Shown: positions 24,796 to 34,578, counted from the stretch's first letter. The stretch: DNA of 64,000 bases from Zerene cesonia (GCF_012273895.1 NC_052114.1:9901927-9965926); one strand, 5' to 3'. The notes: generated by a model not told the origin, from the letters alone. Numbers and translations: made by a program.

Positions 24796-24975
24796 ACTAA
24801 GCTGACCCGGCAAACGCTGTTCTGCCTTACTCTTATCATTTAGGGGTATGAAAAATAGATGTTAACCGATTCACAGACATGCCCGATATGCACACAAAAT
24901 TTCATAAGAATCTGTCAAGCCGTTTCGGAGGAGTTGGTAACTAAAATTGTGACATGGGAATTTTGATGTATAAGA
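24796..24975 (+). mobile_element. Lep-C short retroposon, first of a head-to-tail pair
   Basis: It begins ctaagctgacccggcaaacg, then 'ctgttctgccttactcttat', 'catgcccgatatgcacacaa' and 'aagccgtttcggaggagttg', and ends 'atgtataagatttt'. It is followed within about 20 bp by a second copy in the same orientation. Confidence 0.85.
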
Positions 24976-24991
24976 TTTTAACTTATATATC

Positions 24992-25173
24992 ACTAGCTGC
25001 ACCCGGCAAACGCTGTTCTGCCTTACTCTGATCATTTAGAGGTATGAAAAATAGATGTTAGCCGATTCTCAAACATACCCGATATGAACACAAAATTTCA
25101 TAAGAATCGGTCAAGCCGTTTCGGAGGAGTACGGCAACGAAAACTGTGACACGAGAATTTTATATATTAGAAG
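24992..25173 (+). mobile_element. Lep-C short retroposon, second of a head-to-tail pair
   Basis: It begins actagctgcacccggcaaac and follows the first copy block for block, differing by scattered substitutions; it ends 'tatatattagaagata'. A third, reversed copy is at 26771-26944. Confidence 0.85.
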
Positions 25174-25445
25174 ATAAACATTTTACATATGGAATATTTT
25201 TTTCTAATTAAAAAAGTAACTACACTTATAAGCAACTAGACTCAGATGTGCCTGTTTATTTTTAATTATTGATTCCAATTAATACCTTATTTCGTTGCAG
25301 TAATGTTCAAAGTCTATTATATGCTCATTAAAAAAATGTTTCCGTTTGTAGGCAGTGCAAAAAATTGCTTCCAAAATCACATTTCAGGCAAGACGCTTGG
25401 GTCTGAGGTTACACATGCATGCAGATAATATAAAATACTATAACA

Positions 25446-25500
25446 TATACATTACTAGCTTTTACCCGCGGCTTCACACGCGTTATATCCTGAATAGTTA
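25446..25500 (+). mobile_element. retroposon head fragment
   Basis: 'actagcttttacccgcggct' followed by 'tcacacgcgttatatcctga' is the head of a Lep-A/E type element. It breaks off before the tail. Confidence 0.5.
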
Positions 25501-25612
25501 AATAAGTATTATACATCAACCTTTTGAATCACTCTAAATTCAAATTCAAATTCAAATTAAATTTATTTGCAAGAATGTAGTTACAAATTATAGGTCTTAT
25601 ACAATATTCTGC

Positions 25613-26612
25613 NNNNNNNNNNNNNNNNNNNNNNNNNNNNNNNNNNNNNNNNNNNNNNNNNNNNNNNNNNNNNNNNNNNNNNNNNNNNNNNNNNNNNNNN
25701 NNNNNNNNNNNNNNNNNNNNNNNNNNNNNNNNNNNNNNNNNNNNNNNNNNNNNNNNNNNNNNNNNNNNNNNNNNNNNNNNNNNNNNNNNNNNNNNNNNNN
25801 NNNNNNNNNNNNNNNNNNNNNNNNNNNNNNNNNNNNNNNNNNNNNNNNNNNNNNNNNNNNNNNNNNNNNNNNNNNNNNNNNNNNNNNNNNNNNNNNNNNN
25901 NNNNNNNNNNNNNNNNNNNNNNNNNNNNNNNNNNNNNNNNNNNNNNNNNNNNNNNNNNNNNNNNNNNNNNNNNNNNNNNNNNNNNNNNNNNNNNNNNNNN
26001 NNNNNNNNNNNNNNNNNNNNNNNNNNNNNNNNNNNNNNNNNNNNNNNNNNNNNNNNNNNNNNNNNNNNNNNNNNNNNNNNNNNNNNNNNNNNNNNNNNNN
26101 NNNNNNNNNNNNNNNNNNNNNNNNNNNNNNNNNNNNNNNNNNNNNNNNNNNNNNNNNNNNNNNNNNNNNNNNNNNNNNNNNNNNNNNNNNNNNNNNNNNN
26201 NNNNNNNNNNNNNNNNNNNNNNNNNNNNNNNNNNNNNNNNNNNNNNNNNNNNNNNNNNNNNNNNNNNNNNNNNNNNNNNNNNNNNNNNNNNNNNNNNNNN
26301 NNNNNNNNNNNNNNNNNNNNNNNNNNNNNNNNNNNNNNNNNNNNNNNNNNNNNNNNNNNNNNNNNNNNNNNNNNNNNNNNNNNNNNNNNNNNNNNNNNNN
26401 NNNNNNNNNNNNNNNNNNNNNNNNNNNNNNNNNNNNNNNNNNNNNNNNNNNNNNNNNNNNNNNNNNNNNNNNNNNNNNNNNNNNNNNNNNNNNNNNNNNN
26501 NNNNNNNNNNNNNNNNNNNNNNNNNNNNNNNNNNNNNNNNNNNNNNNNNNNNNNNNNNNNNNNNNNNNNNNNNNNNNNNNNNNNNNNNNNNNNNNNNNNN
26601 NNNNNNNNNNNN
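25613..26612. other. assembly gap 2 (1000 N)
   Basis: Exactly 1000 N. Flanked by LINE sequence on both sides, so a repeat is the likely reason for the break. Confidence 0.99.
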
Positions 26613-26696
26613 CTCGTGTAGGTGTTCCTTTGAGGTGTTTGCGCGGCCGGGATAAAGAGCATCCCCTGTACTGTCATCTGCATAGCAATGTATGTA
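26613..26696 (-). pseudogene. LINE reverse transcriptase fragment with YADD box
   Basis: The minus-strand frame reads TYIHCYADDSTGDALYPGRA and continues to the gap. YADD is the catalytic metal-binding box of reverse transcriptases (26673-26684), and HCYADD followed by a short acidic and glycine run is usual for insect LINE ORF2 proteins. The enzyme would copy LINE RNA at a nicked chromosomal target. The upstream side switches within a few codons to 'gatggtaagcgataccacc', which is not LINE-like, so the element seems 5' truncated and the fragment cannot make a complete protein. Downstream residues are lost in the gap. I am confident about RT, less so about the clade. Confidence 0.8.
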
Positions 26697-26770
26697 TGTA
26701 GCAATGGTGGTATCGCTTACCATCAGGCATCAGGTATTACAAACACATAATAATGCCACAGATAACAACT

Positions 26771-26944
26771 TATATACAAAAATTCCCGTGTCATAAAATT
26801 AGTTACCAAACTCATCCGAAACGGCTGTACCGATTCTTATTAAATTTTGTATGCATATTGGGTATGTCTAAGAATCGACCAATATCTATTTTTCATACCA
26901 AATGATAAGAGTAAGGCAGAGCAGCGTTTGCCGGGTCAGCTAGT
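26771..26944 (-). mobile_element. Lep-C copy, reversed
   Basis: On the minus strand 'actagctgacccggcaaacg' is followed by 'ctgctctgccttactcttat', 'catacccaatatgcatacaa' and 'cagccgtttcggatgagttt'. Together with 24796-25173 it brackets the LINE and gap 2. Confidence 0.85.
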
Positions 26945-28584
26945 AATACCATACTATGAAGTCAAATTGGTCCTCACATCAGTGTTACTTAGAAAGTTTC
27001 TGTAACACAGTGACGGTCTTTAAACTACTTGCGGCTATCGCGGAATCCAACATAGGCATGTTATAGAACAGAAAATCACTTTTCACCCAACTTTCCTACA
27101 TATTTAGATGAAAACTTCCCAAGTACCTACTTACCCCTACCAATATAAGCACATACAAGACGTCACATTACATCGGCCGTAAATCGTACGCTATCGCAAA
27201 CGGAATCAGATTCGCGGCGTCGCCTCCTATCTCCTGAAGTTTGTCAATAAATACGTAGAATCTGCATAACCCCCGCCAACCTCGAGTTATGCTACCTTTT
27301 TGGTACATACGGAAGTCGATGTTGTATATGAGGAGAGGGCATCCTTATCCTAACTAATAGTTATTTACTAATACTGTGAAAATGTGCTTAGTTATCTTCA
27401 ATTCACGGCGAAACAAGCGATTTTCATATGATATTTTTTTCTGTCTGGAAGTTTTAGATAAGAGTAAGAGAGATGATAGTAAAAAGACTGCTCAATGATA
27501 TAAGGTATTGTTAACTGCGATGAAAGATCTCATTCTCTTAGAAATTTCTGTAGACCGCGGTAGCATAAACTTGGGAAATTGCTGATATTTTATATAAAAT
27601 ACCGCATCCATTGAAACGTAATCTTGGCTAGCATACATCCAGTCGTTTGAACATAGGAGAGGTCGCGCTTCCTGAGTCGAGCTCCTAAAACAACTGTTTG
27701 TTTGTCTGTGTATGCAAACTTATTATGTTTTATTAGTTTGCCTGCGAATTGACGTAATTTAGCCTTGGATTGCTGGATCCGATGTTACAGCTTTATCTAT
27801 TTATTTTTGGTAAAAAAAATTATATTATATTCCCAATATTTTTTAATTAACTCCTTATTTGACACATGAAAGAAATGGACAAAATATATGATTAGTTTAA
27901 ACATTTATAAGAAACATTTATAGTTAGGTAATATAACTGACTCTAGAATAAGTTTTCACCTACCAACACTGTCTAGTTATTGTTGCCTGAGATAAATAAA
28001 AAATAATGTTTAATGATATTCTTCTTAATCTTATTATCTTAATTATCTATATCTTTTATTAACTTATTTTTCCATAACTTAACGTACTTTTCCGTACTGA
28101 TATTTTTCTATTTGAATTTCATAAACTGAAAAGTTGATGAAATTTAATGAAAATTAATCTTGAGTTACCCAGAAGTGCATTAACTTGTACTAATACAAAA
28201 TTGTATTTGTACTATAGTACAGGACAAGGTTTGTTCCAAAAGATATCATTTAGTTCCCAATCTCGGGAGAGTGGAGCGGTCCTCAATATGCCAAAACAGC
28301 ATCCTAAAGCCAATATGGATATTACATATTTCATCCGCGGCCTCCCATTTACATCCCTTACGTGGAAATAGACATACATAAATATATACATACTAGATAT
28401 GACAGTCAATGTTAAATTTAATAAAAATCTTTTAAGAAGGTAATAGTTTTTGTAGTTATCAAATTATAAAAGGTTATATAATTAAAATGAACTGATTGAA
28501 TGAAATTCGAAAGAAGTCTTAGAAATTTAATACTAAAAAACTTGCTATGGGACATTGTTTGTGACTCCATTATTTTATGTAGTT
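26945..28584. other. no gene recognised; mixed-composition patch at 27170-27320
   Basis: A patch with 'gcggcgtcgcctcctatctc' and 'cccgccaacctcgagttatg' stands out from the AT-rich surroundings but shows no exon. Head-to-head frames at 28147-28409 have no domain signal. Confidence 0.4.
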
Positions 28585-28712
28585 ACTAGCGGTCGTATAA
28601 ACGGGCTATCTAACACTGAAATAATTTTTCAAATCGGACCAGTAGTTCTTGAGATTAGTGCCTTCAAACAAACAAACAAACTCTTCTACTTTATAAAATT
28701 ATTATAGTATAG
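28585..28712 (+). mobile_element. Lep-B copy with internal deletion
   Basis: 'actagcggtcgtataaacgg' joins the head directly to 'gctatctaacactgaaataa', skipping the 'ccgccccggcttcgcccg' part. It ends 'aaaattattatagtatagat'. Confidence 0.75.
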
Positions 28713-28835
28713 ATTCCTCCCTTATATTATAACATCGGAAACTATCATGTTCTCTATTTGTAACATTATTTTGTTAAAATGAACTGAATTTCGAATTATG
28801 ACCGTGGTTATGGCCCATCTGTTTTATATGTGTTT

Positions 28836-29012
28836 ACTAGCTGCGCGCCCCGACTCCGCCCGGGTAGTCATTTATCGTAATTTAAATAATATTAACTATC
28901 CTATCTTATAAGTTGGATCAAACTGCATATGGTGTGCGAATATGATTTAAATCGGTTAAATAGTTTAGGAGTACATCGCGGACAATGCGACACGTAATTT
29001 ACATATATAATA
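28836..29012 (+). mobile_element. Lep-E-type short retroposon
   Basis: 'actagctgcgcgccccgact', 'ccgcccgggtagtcatttat', 'caaactgcatatggtgtgcg' and 'ggagtacatcgcggacaatg'. The head resembles Lep-A, but the body is different and unique in the window. Confidence 0.65.
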
Positions 29013-29419
29013 TGTTATATGTTTTCTTTCATTTTTATGTGTATGTCTCCGAACTAAACGAATTTTCTTTTTTCTTTCTCTCTCTCTATATCATCACGAC
29101 CAATAACTAAACATATCTGAGAAATAATGAAAATATGATTGTCTCATTTATTTTGAGATATGAATTTACACAAACACCTTAAATACCATGTGTCCATCCA
29201 TAATTCCATCCAGAAAAATAAAAAACATGGTCCTTCCACCAAGCTATATAACCACGTAATGATGTCTTTATTCCGCCGGGAGCGGTTAGGTAATAGGTAG
29301 GCGTGTATATCGTTACTAAACCACGGACATCTCATTTTGTTTGAATATGATAATAACATATTTGTTACCTGTCTATGTATTATATACTATGTATATTACT
29401 TCATAGTATAAAGCAAAGT
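29013..29419. other. no gene; Lep-D start at the gap edge
   Basis: The last bases before the gap, 'catagtataaagcaaagt' (29402-29419), match the start of Lep-D. The frame at 29144-29359 shows no domain. Confidence 0.4.
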
Positions 29420-30419
29420 NNNNNNNNNNNNNNNNNNNNNNNNNNNNNNNNNNNNNNNNNNNNNNNNNNNNNNNNNNNNNNNNNNNNNNNNNNNNNNNNN
29501 NNNNNNNNNNNNNNNNNNNNNNNNNNNNNNNNNNNNNNNNNNNNNNNNNNNNNNNNNNNNNNNNNNNNNNNNNNNNNNNNNNNNNNNNNNNNNNNNNNNN
29601 NNNNNNNNNNNNNNNNNNNNNNNNNNNNNNNNNNNNNNNNNNNNNNNNNNNNNNNNNNNNNNNNNNNNNNNNNNNNNNNNNNNNNNNNNNNNNNNNNNNN
29701 NNNNNNNNNNNNNNNNNNNNNNNNNNNNNNNNNNNNNNNNNNNNNNNNNNNNNNNNNNNNNNNNNNNNNNNNNNNNNNNNNNNNNNNNNNNNNNNNNNNN
29801 NNNNNNNNNNNNNNNNNNNNNNNNNNNNNNNNNNNNNNNNNNNNNNNNNNNNNNNNNNNNNNNNNNNNNNNNNNNNNNNNNNNNNNNNNNNNNNNNNNNN
29901 NNNNNNNNNNNNNNNNNNNNNNNNNNNNNNNNNNNNNNNNNNNNNNNNNNNNNNNNNNNNNNNNNNNNNNNNNNNNNNNNNNNNNNNNNNNNNNNNNNNN
30001 NNNNNNNNNNNNNNNNNNNNNNNNNNNNNNNNNNNNNNNNNNNNNNNNNNNNNNNNNNNNNNNNNNNNNNNNNNNNNNNNNNNNNNNNNNNNNNNNNNNN
30101 NNNNNNNNNNNNNNNNNNNNNNNNNNNNNNNNNNNNNNNNNNNNNNNNNNNNNNNNNNNNNNNNNNNNNNNNNNNNNNNNNNNNNNNNNNNNNNNNNNNN
30201 NNNNNNNNNNNNNNNNNNNNNNNNNNNNNNNNNNNNNNNNNNNNNNNNNNNNNNNNNNNNNNNNNNNNNNNNNNNNNNNNNNNNNNNNNNNNNNNNNNNN
30301 NNNNNNNNNNNNNNNNNNNNNNNNNNNNNNNNNNNNNNNNNNNNNNNNNNNNNNNNNNNNNNNNNNNNNNNNNNNNNNNNNNNNNNNNNNNNNNNNNNNN
30401 NNNNNNNNNNNNNNNNNNN
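29420..30419. other. assembly gap 3 (1000 N)
   Basis: Exactly 1000 N, bounded by a Lep-D start on the left and a SINE-1 body on the right. Apparent frames of about 370-430 codons over it are artefacts. Confidence 0.99.
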
Positions 30420-30691
30420 AAAAAACCACCGCCAGTGAACATTCGCAGAGGTACTGCGTCTCCGAATGCACTGCCCGCTTTTGAAGGTAGGGATAAGGAA
30501 AGAATTGATGACGGAAAAGAAGGAATGGATTGGGAAATGTGAGGAAAAAGGAAACGATCCTCCAGCTCACCCATTCCCCAAATGAAACACAGTAGCATGC
30601 TGTTAGTTCACGCCGGTCTTCTGTGGAGGTGTGGTACTTCCCCGGTGCGAGCTGACCCAATTCGTGATGAAGCATGCTCGACTCCCACAAT
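30420..30691 (-). mobile_element. SINE-1 copy (subfamily b), 3' end lost in gap 3
   Basis: On the minus strand it begins 'gtgggagtcgagcatgcttc', then 'aattgggtcagctcgcaccg', 'gggaagtaccacacctccac', the pyrimidine-rich body, 'gcgggcagtgcattcggaga' and 'gttcactggcggtggt' at the gap. The 5' start agrees with the full-length copies at 39349 and 47440. Confidence 0.9.
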
Positions 30692-30821
30692 ATTTATATA
30701 AGTATTGAAGTACTATTTACTTATTACTCTTTAAACAAAATTACAGTCCATCTAAAATTCGAAAACAACAATCAATCGATTGCAAAAACTAGCCTAAATG
30801 TAGTACTAATAAATAATCACT

Positions 30822-30975
30822 ATAAAGTATAAAACAAATTCGCATTATCTGCCTATCCCTATGTTTGCGTTTGATGTTGTTTTTTTCATAGATAGAGAGA
30901 TACAAGAGGAAGATTTATATGTCATTAATCTATAAAACTACTTCGAAATTAAGGCGTGCGGACAAGAGCTAGTTA
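30822..30975 (+). mobile_element. Lep-D copy
   Basis: 'gtataaaacaaattcgcatt', 'atagatagagagatacaaga' and 'ggcgtgcggacaagagctag' follow the family order. It abuts the stop codon of the coding candidate at 30973-31302, so it may have truncated that sequence. Confidence 0.7.
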
Positions 30976-31302
30976 ACCATAACACAAAAATGCCAAAGGG
31001 TCTTTATTTCCATAGAAATATGACGCCGGCTGCTCAAACCTCGTTCTTGTTATCTCGCGAAATACATTAAAGAGTTTATCTCCGCTCTTGTATTCAGAAG
31101 GTGTTCTCAGTCGTTCCACAGCAACATAGATGTTTAAGTCTCCTTGGTTTATTTGACAGAGCTCCGCGGTGATAGGGTTGGCGACAATTTCTTTTATATC
31201 TTTTAAAATTATTATATAATAGTTATCTTTATCTTGTACGTTATAAGATGATACAAAAGGAGACTGGTAAGGTTGGTAATATTTCCTTACAAGACATACC
31301 AT
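30973..31302 (-). CDS. candidate coding remnant or terminal exon, function unknown
   Basis: A minus-strand frame of 109 codons beginning MVCLVRKYYQPYQSPF and ending PLAFLCYG. Its composition is protein-like (mixed charged and aromatic residues, few low-complexity runs), unlike most frames here. I do not recognise the family: no signal peptide, membrane segment or catalytic motif is obvious. The stop codon falls at the edge of a Lep-D repeat, which could mean the original C-terminus was cut off. The frame opens after a stop a few codons upstream and overlaps, in another frame, the candidate exon at 31305-31471. Together they could be a frameshifted pseudogene, or two exons of an unidentified gene. 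No promoter is visible. A chance frame in AT-rich DNA is not excluded. Confidence 0.3.
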   Translation of the reverse strand: MVCLVRKYYQPYQSPFVSSYNVQDKDNYYIIILKDIKEIVANPITAELCQINQGDLNIYVAVERLRTPSEYKSGDKLFNVFREITRTRFEQPASYFYGNKDPLAFLCYG

Positions 31303-31304
31303 AC

Positions 31305-31471
31305 CTTATTTGTTGCCAATCAGGGAAATAAAATTGATGGGAAGTAATTAGAAATTGAAAAAATTCCGTGAATCGGGTCCTTTTAGAAATGTTTAGGATC
31401 TTTATCCTTTTGAAATCTTCTATATTAAATCTAACGCTAGGTATCCCTCTGTCATCATTCAACACATCCAG
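31305..31471 (-). CDS. candidate internal exon, function unknown
   Basis: On the minus strand, 'acttacctacag' could be a splice acceptor. It is followed by an open frame LDVLNDDRGIPSVRFN that continues about 55 codons to FYFPDWQQI, and then 'aataag|gtatgg', an acceptable donor. The pyrimidine tract of the acceptor is weak. The peptide is rich in Phe, Arg, Lys and Ile, and I do not recognise a family. It lies directly upstream of, and out of frame with, 30973-31302; a 41-bp intron joining them would be too short and does not restore frame. Either this is a real exon with partners elsewhere, or both pieces are a decayed gene. Confidence 0.25.
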
Positions 31472-32122
31472 CTGTAGGTAAGTACTAACTTCTCACACAA
31501 CTTGCTAAATTAATAATTATGGCACAAAATCATCTGTCTCTATTAAACCTTTTGCATATATGTGTATATGCACATATGTATATTAAACGGAAGTGCTTCT
31601 ATAAGAAAGACTTCTAATAATTAAATAAACAATTAATGTTTCTTTGAGTTGTGACAACCCTAGCTCTTATCTAGATCACGTAACGCGCCCGCGCCTTGCA
31701 TATTCCGCGGGAACCTTATCGTTTTGTATTAATTAATTATCATTTAGCTTCCCCGCTTGATGCTTTTTATTGCCTTTGTTTTAGATTGCCTCTAAGTATG
31801 CTTGGGAAATGCGATGCTATTTGAGAACATGCATTTATATCAACTAATTGAGCGATGCGATTAACTTAAACACTACTGAATAGTATATCAAGATCTGTTG
31901 CAAACTATTATTTCTAAATATATTACAGTTTTTAATATAATACATGATTTTTTTGTGTGTTACCCCAAATCAACCGGCTAGTTCTTATCAAACGAGTAAT
32001 CTCTAGGAATTAGGAATTACCAAATCATAATGGGATCATCTTAAAAAAATACTATTGTCTATGTGAAAAGCCTTTGGATAAAATCTAGTTTATTGCTTAA
32101 TGAAGACACTAAGAACGCTAAC
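31472..32122. other. no gene; homeodomain/GATA-rich patch
   Basis: The stretch 31670-31775 holds 'gcgcccgcgcc', tgcatatt, 'ccgcggg', cttatcg and ttaattaattat close together. This mix of GC-rich words and homeodomain, POU-like and GATA-like words is what a developmental enhancer would look like, but no factor can be named from sequence alone. Confidence 0.3.
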
Positions 32123-32322
32123 ACTGCAATACTTTTAGAAATTAAAAACTTTTCAACGGGAGACTGACGTCTCCCCGTGACCACGCTCGCTGTAAAGTGT
32201 TCGAAACGTCGGGTTAATAATATAATGAATAAATCGCGTTTAAAATCCGTTGAAAAGTTTTTAATTTCTAAATGTATAATACTCGCGTGAAACCAAACAC
32301 AAGAAAATACTGCAATACTTTT
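32123..32322 (+). mobile_element. PLE-m fold-back element with 12-14 bp target duplication
   Basis: Target duplication actgcaatactttt at 32123-32136 and 32309-32322; element about 32137-32308. It starts agaaattaaaaacttttcaa, mirrored near the right by 'ttgaaaagtttttaatttct', then the asymmetric end 'aatgtataatactcgcgtga', 'aaccaaacacaagaaaat'. The interior has the hairpin GGAGAC tgac GTCTCC, ccccgtgaccacgctcgc and gaaacgtcgggttaataa. It is the best-preserved copy. Confidence 0.78.
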
Positions 32323-33745
32323 TCAGATAAATCGATTTTGCGATATGGAAAATAATTGTCAGATTTCCATTGCATTATGTGATATAAGAAATGATAATAT
32401 ATCTGCATTATAAGTAATATGTATAGTACGATAAAAGATTCTAAAATGTTTCCCCACTGCGTAGTAATAGATTAGTTGCGAAGTCGATATGAAATAAATC
32501 TTGTTGCAAATAGTAACTAAAGAAATATTAGAAAAATCATAATAATAAGCAAAAAACAAGGAAAGTTTTCATCTATTTTAGGGTGGTATCGACAGCCATC
32601 TCGTTTACAGTTAGCCAACAGTCCCCCTGGGCCCGCTGTAAGTGGCCAATGATTATTTTGCTATGAGGATACTATTCTTGAAGTCGTGCGATGTTTAAAA
32701 TTGATTTTTGGCTACCTGTTTGTTTTAATATGGCTCGTATAATTTGGTGAAATACACTTTATAAACTATTCGTGTATACGTCTATTTAAAAATAACGAAA
32801 AACCAAAGAGCTACGAATAAACAAACACTGCACGTGTGTGTGTATAGTGCCTAAGTACTACTAAAAAAAAAATGAATAATAAATTAACTATTGTAACTCG
32901 ATATTTTATTAAACCAGTAACGATAACGGATATTACACTTCCAATCATTCCCAAAGGTATAAATGTGATTATTATATTGCTTTTGCTTGTTCTTTATGCG
33001 ACAACTTCTCTCACTGAATTTAAAGAAGAAGAAAAATATAGACATAGACAATATATGTATATAAAGTTACCTAAATTCTTATCTTCATGCGTATTAAATA
33101 CGACACCATGTCTGGTATCATATGCCGCACGTAACGTCATGTTTGCCGCATACGACAAATGCTCTAACACTAATATCGCATGATTCTGCATTAGCCCCCG
33201 CCCCACCCTATCTTCGCCCCTCTTAAGATGCTCATAAACATGTTTTTCTTGCAATAAAAATGATAAATCACCGTTTTTTATATGGTCAATCAGGAGATGT
33301 GGTGTTTTTCATTGACGGATAGAATCTAAGTATATTTCACTATTGGGAATTGTAAGTAATTTTATTTTGATTGATGATTGAGGCTGTGGCTATTGAGATA
33401 ATTCTTTATTGAAGCACGACTTTTTATTATCTTTTATTGGGATAATAGGGACTTTGTAGTTTCGGTTTTGTATTTAAGATCTTTAAATTAAACGAGGAAA
33501 AGATTAGCGGGTATTTTTAACATTACCCTGTTTAATAGTATACCTATCCTCTGACTGGAAGGTTGTTATACTATTGCACTATAATACACTAAAAATATAT
33601 CTGGGATCAATATTATTAAAATTTTATCACTTCTTGAAGCGAACTGAATTGAATATCTGTCTACCTCGGGCGGATTATTCTTATAATATTTGTTGTTATA
33701 AATTTTAACTATCTTATTAACCGGAAAATAGAATTTTCTGAAAAT
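32323..33745. other. no supported gene
   Basis: A patch at 32585-32660 is less AT-rich ('cagtccccctgggcccgctg'). The frame at 32872-33183 includes TRYFIKPVTITDITLPI and IPKGINVII, faintly like the segment around the P450 'IPKG' turn. The expected following HR and PERF elements are absent, so I do not call it. Confidence 0.35.
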
Positions 33746-33901
33746 TCCATTGATTTAGAAACTGGAGGAGAAATTATTCGAAACGTCGTGTTAATAATAT
33801 AATGTATGAATCGCGTTTAAAATCCGTTAAAAATTTTTATATTCTAAATGTATAATACTCGCGTAAAATCAAACACAAGAAAATACTACTCCATTGATTT
33901 A
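33746..33901 (+). mobile_element. PLE-m element with 12-bp target duplication
   Basis: Target duplication tccattgattta at 33746-33757 and 33890-33901; element about 33758-33889. Only the 3' part is kept: gaaacgtcgtgttaataata, aatcgcgtttaaaatccgtt and the end block 'gtataatactcgcgtaaaat', 'caaacacaagaaaatac'. It is 5' truncated relative to the 32137 copy. Confidence 0.75.
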
Positions 33902-34081
33902 ATTTTTAGTTTTATAGCATTGAAATGCTTTTATAAATGAGAAATTTTTTGAAAGAATAGAAAAAATTCGATCACGGGGCGGGATTCGAACCCGCGTTTC
34001 TTGCCTAACCATAGCAACGCCTATCTTTTTTTCGCCTCTCGGCCACCCGTGAGCAAAAAAAAATTTCTTACTCCATTGATT
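33887..34081 (-). mobile_element. SINE-4: tRNA-Ser-like SINE with 13-bp target duplication
   Basis: Target duplication tactccattgatt at 33887-33899 and 34069-34081; element 33900-34068. The right end is a tRNA-like head on the minus strand, 33972-34052 (81 nt): perfect 7-bp acceptor TCACGGG/CCCGTGA, D arm GCC-gaga-GGC after 'tg', and perfect T arm GCGGG-ttcgaat-CCCGC. The 'gtggccgaga' start and type II length suggest a tRNA-Ser origin. No proper anticodon stem is present, so it is not a working tRNA. The left part (33900-33968) is the AT-rich 3' region. The left target copy is the right target copy of the PLE-m element, so the SINE came later. Confidence 0.75.
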
Positions 34082-34381
34082 GTTAAGAAAATACTTAGCT
34101 AAATGTTATATTAATTTTGCATACTTCAACTCTAACCAAGCATCTTGTGTCAATTAAAATGGAAAACTATCATTAGAAAGGAAGAAAGAAGAAAGGAAGA
34201 ATTTAATATTTTTTTTTATTTAACACCACAAATCTTTAAAAACCTGTAATACTTATAATTCTCTTTACTGCATATTTATACTATCCTTGTTCCTATTTGT
34301 ATAAATTTCTTATCTATATTTGTACGCTTTCTTGTACGTATTTATGCACTTTCTACCTTTTCAACATTTATCCCCATATCC

Positions 34382-34500
34382 CAAGGTTGCCTAGAAGAAA
34401 TCGCTTCTAAGCGATAAGTGCGCCAAATTGTACAATAGATATTTGTTTATGTTAACTGTTATATGTGCACTGTACAATAAAGTGTTAATAAAATAAAGAA
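34382..34500 (+). mobile_element. LINE 3' end, 5' truncated
   Basis: 'aaggttgcctagaagaaatc', 'gcttctaagcgataagtgcg' and 'gtgcactgtacaataaagtg' match a 3' UTR I recognise from lepidopteran LINEs (gttgcctggaagagatcgct...gtacaataaagtg). The same 3' UTR type is at 55160-55285. It ends in an AT-rich, AAT-repeat tail. Confidence 0.7.
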
Positions 34501-34578
34501 AAAATAATAATAATATAGCGAGTATATATTCTGTAACCCAACCATCCATATTAAGAACCCAACCATCGACATGGAAAT

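Larger units (their letters stand above)
25536..26696 (-). mobile_element. minus-strand LINE (non-LTR retrotransposon) spanning gap 2
   Basis: Right of gap 2, the minus strand encodes a reverse-transcriptase fragment with a YADD box (see 26613-26696). Left of the gap, the minus strand reads 'taactacattcttgcaaata' and 'aatttaatttgaatttgaat', ending in a TTTGAA-type repeat at 25536-25560; that is a tail I associate with lepidopteran LINEs. The simplest reading is one element whose body is hidden in the gap. It could also be two elements; the gap length is unknown. Confidence 0.65.

Noticed and set aside
29375..30690. Frames of about 370-430 codons across gap 3
   Set aside because: They consist of N plus translated SINE-1 and Lep-D sequence.
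32872..33183. Cytochrome P450 fragment
   Set aside because: IPKGINVII resembles a P450 turn, but the conserved residues expected next (histidine-arginine pair, PERF) and the heme-binding cysteine motif are absent; a chance match is more likely.
33972..34052. Functional tRNA-Ser gene
   Set aside because: Acceptor and T arms are perfect, but no 5-bp anticodon stem with a 7-base loop can be formed, and the segment is the head of a SINE with its own target duplication.
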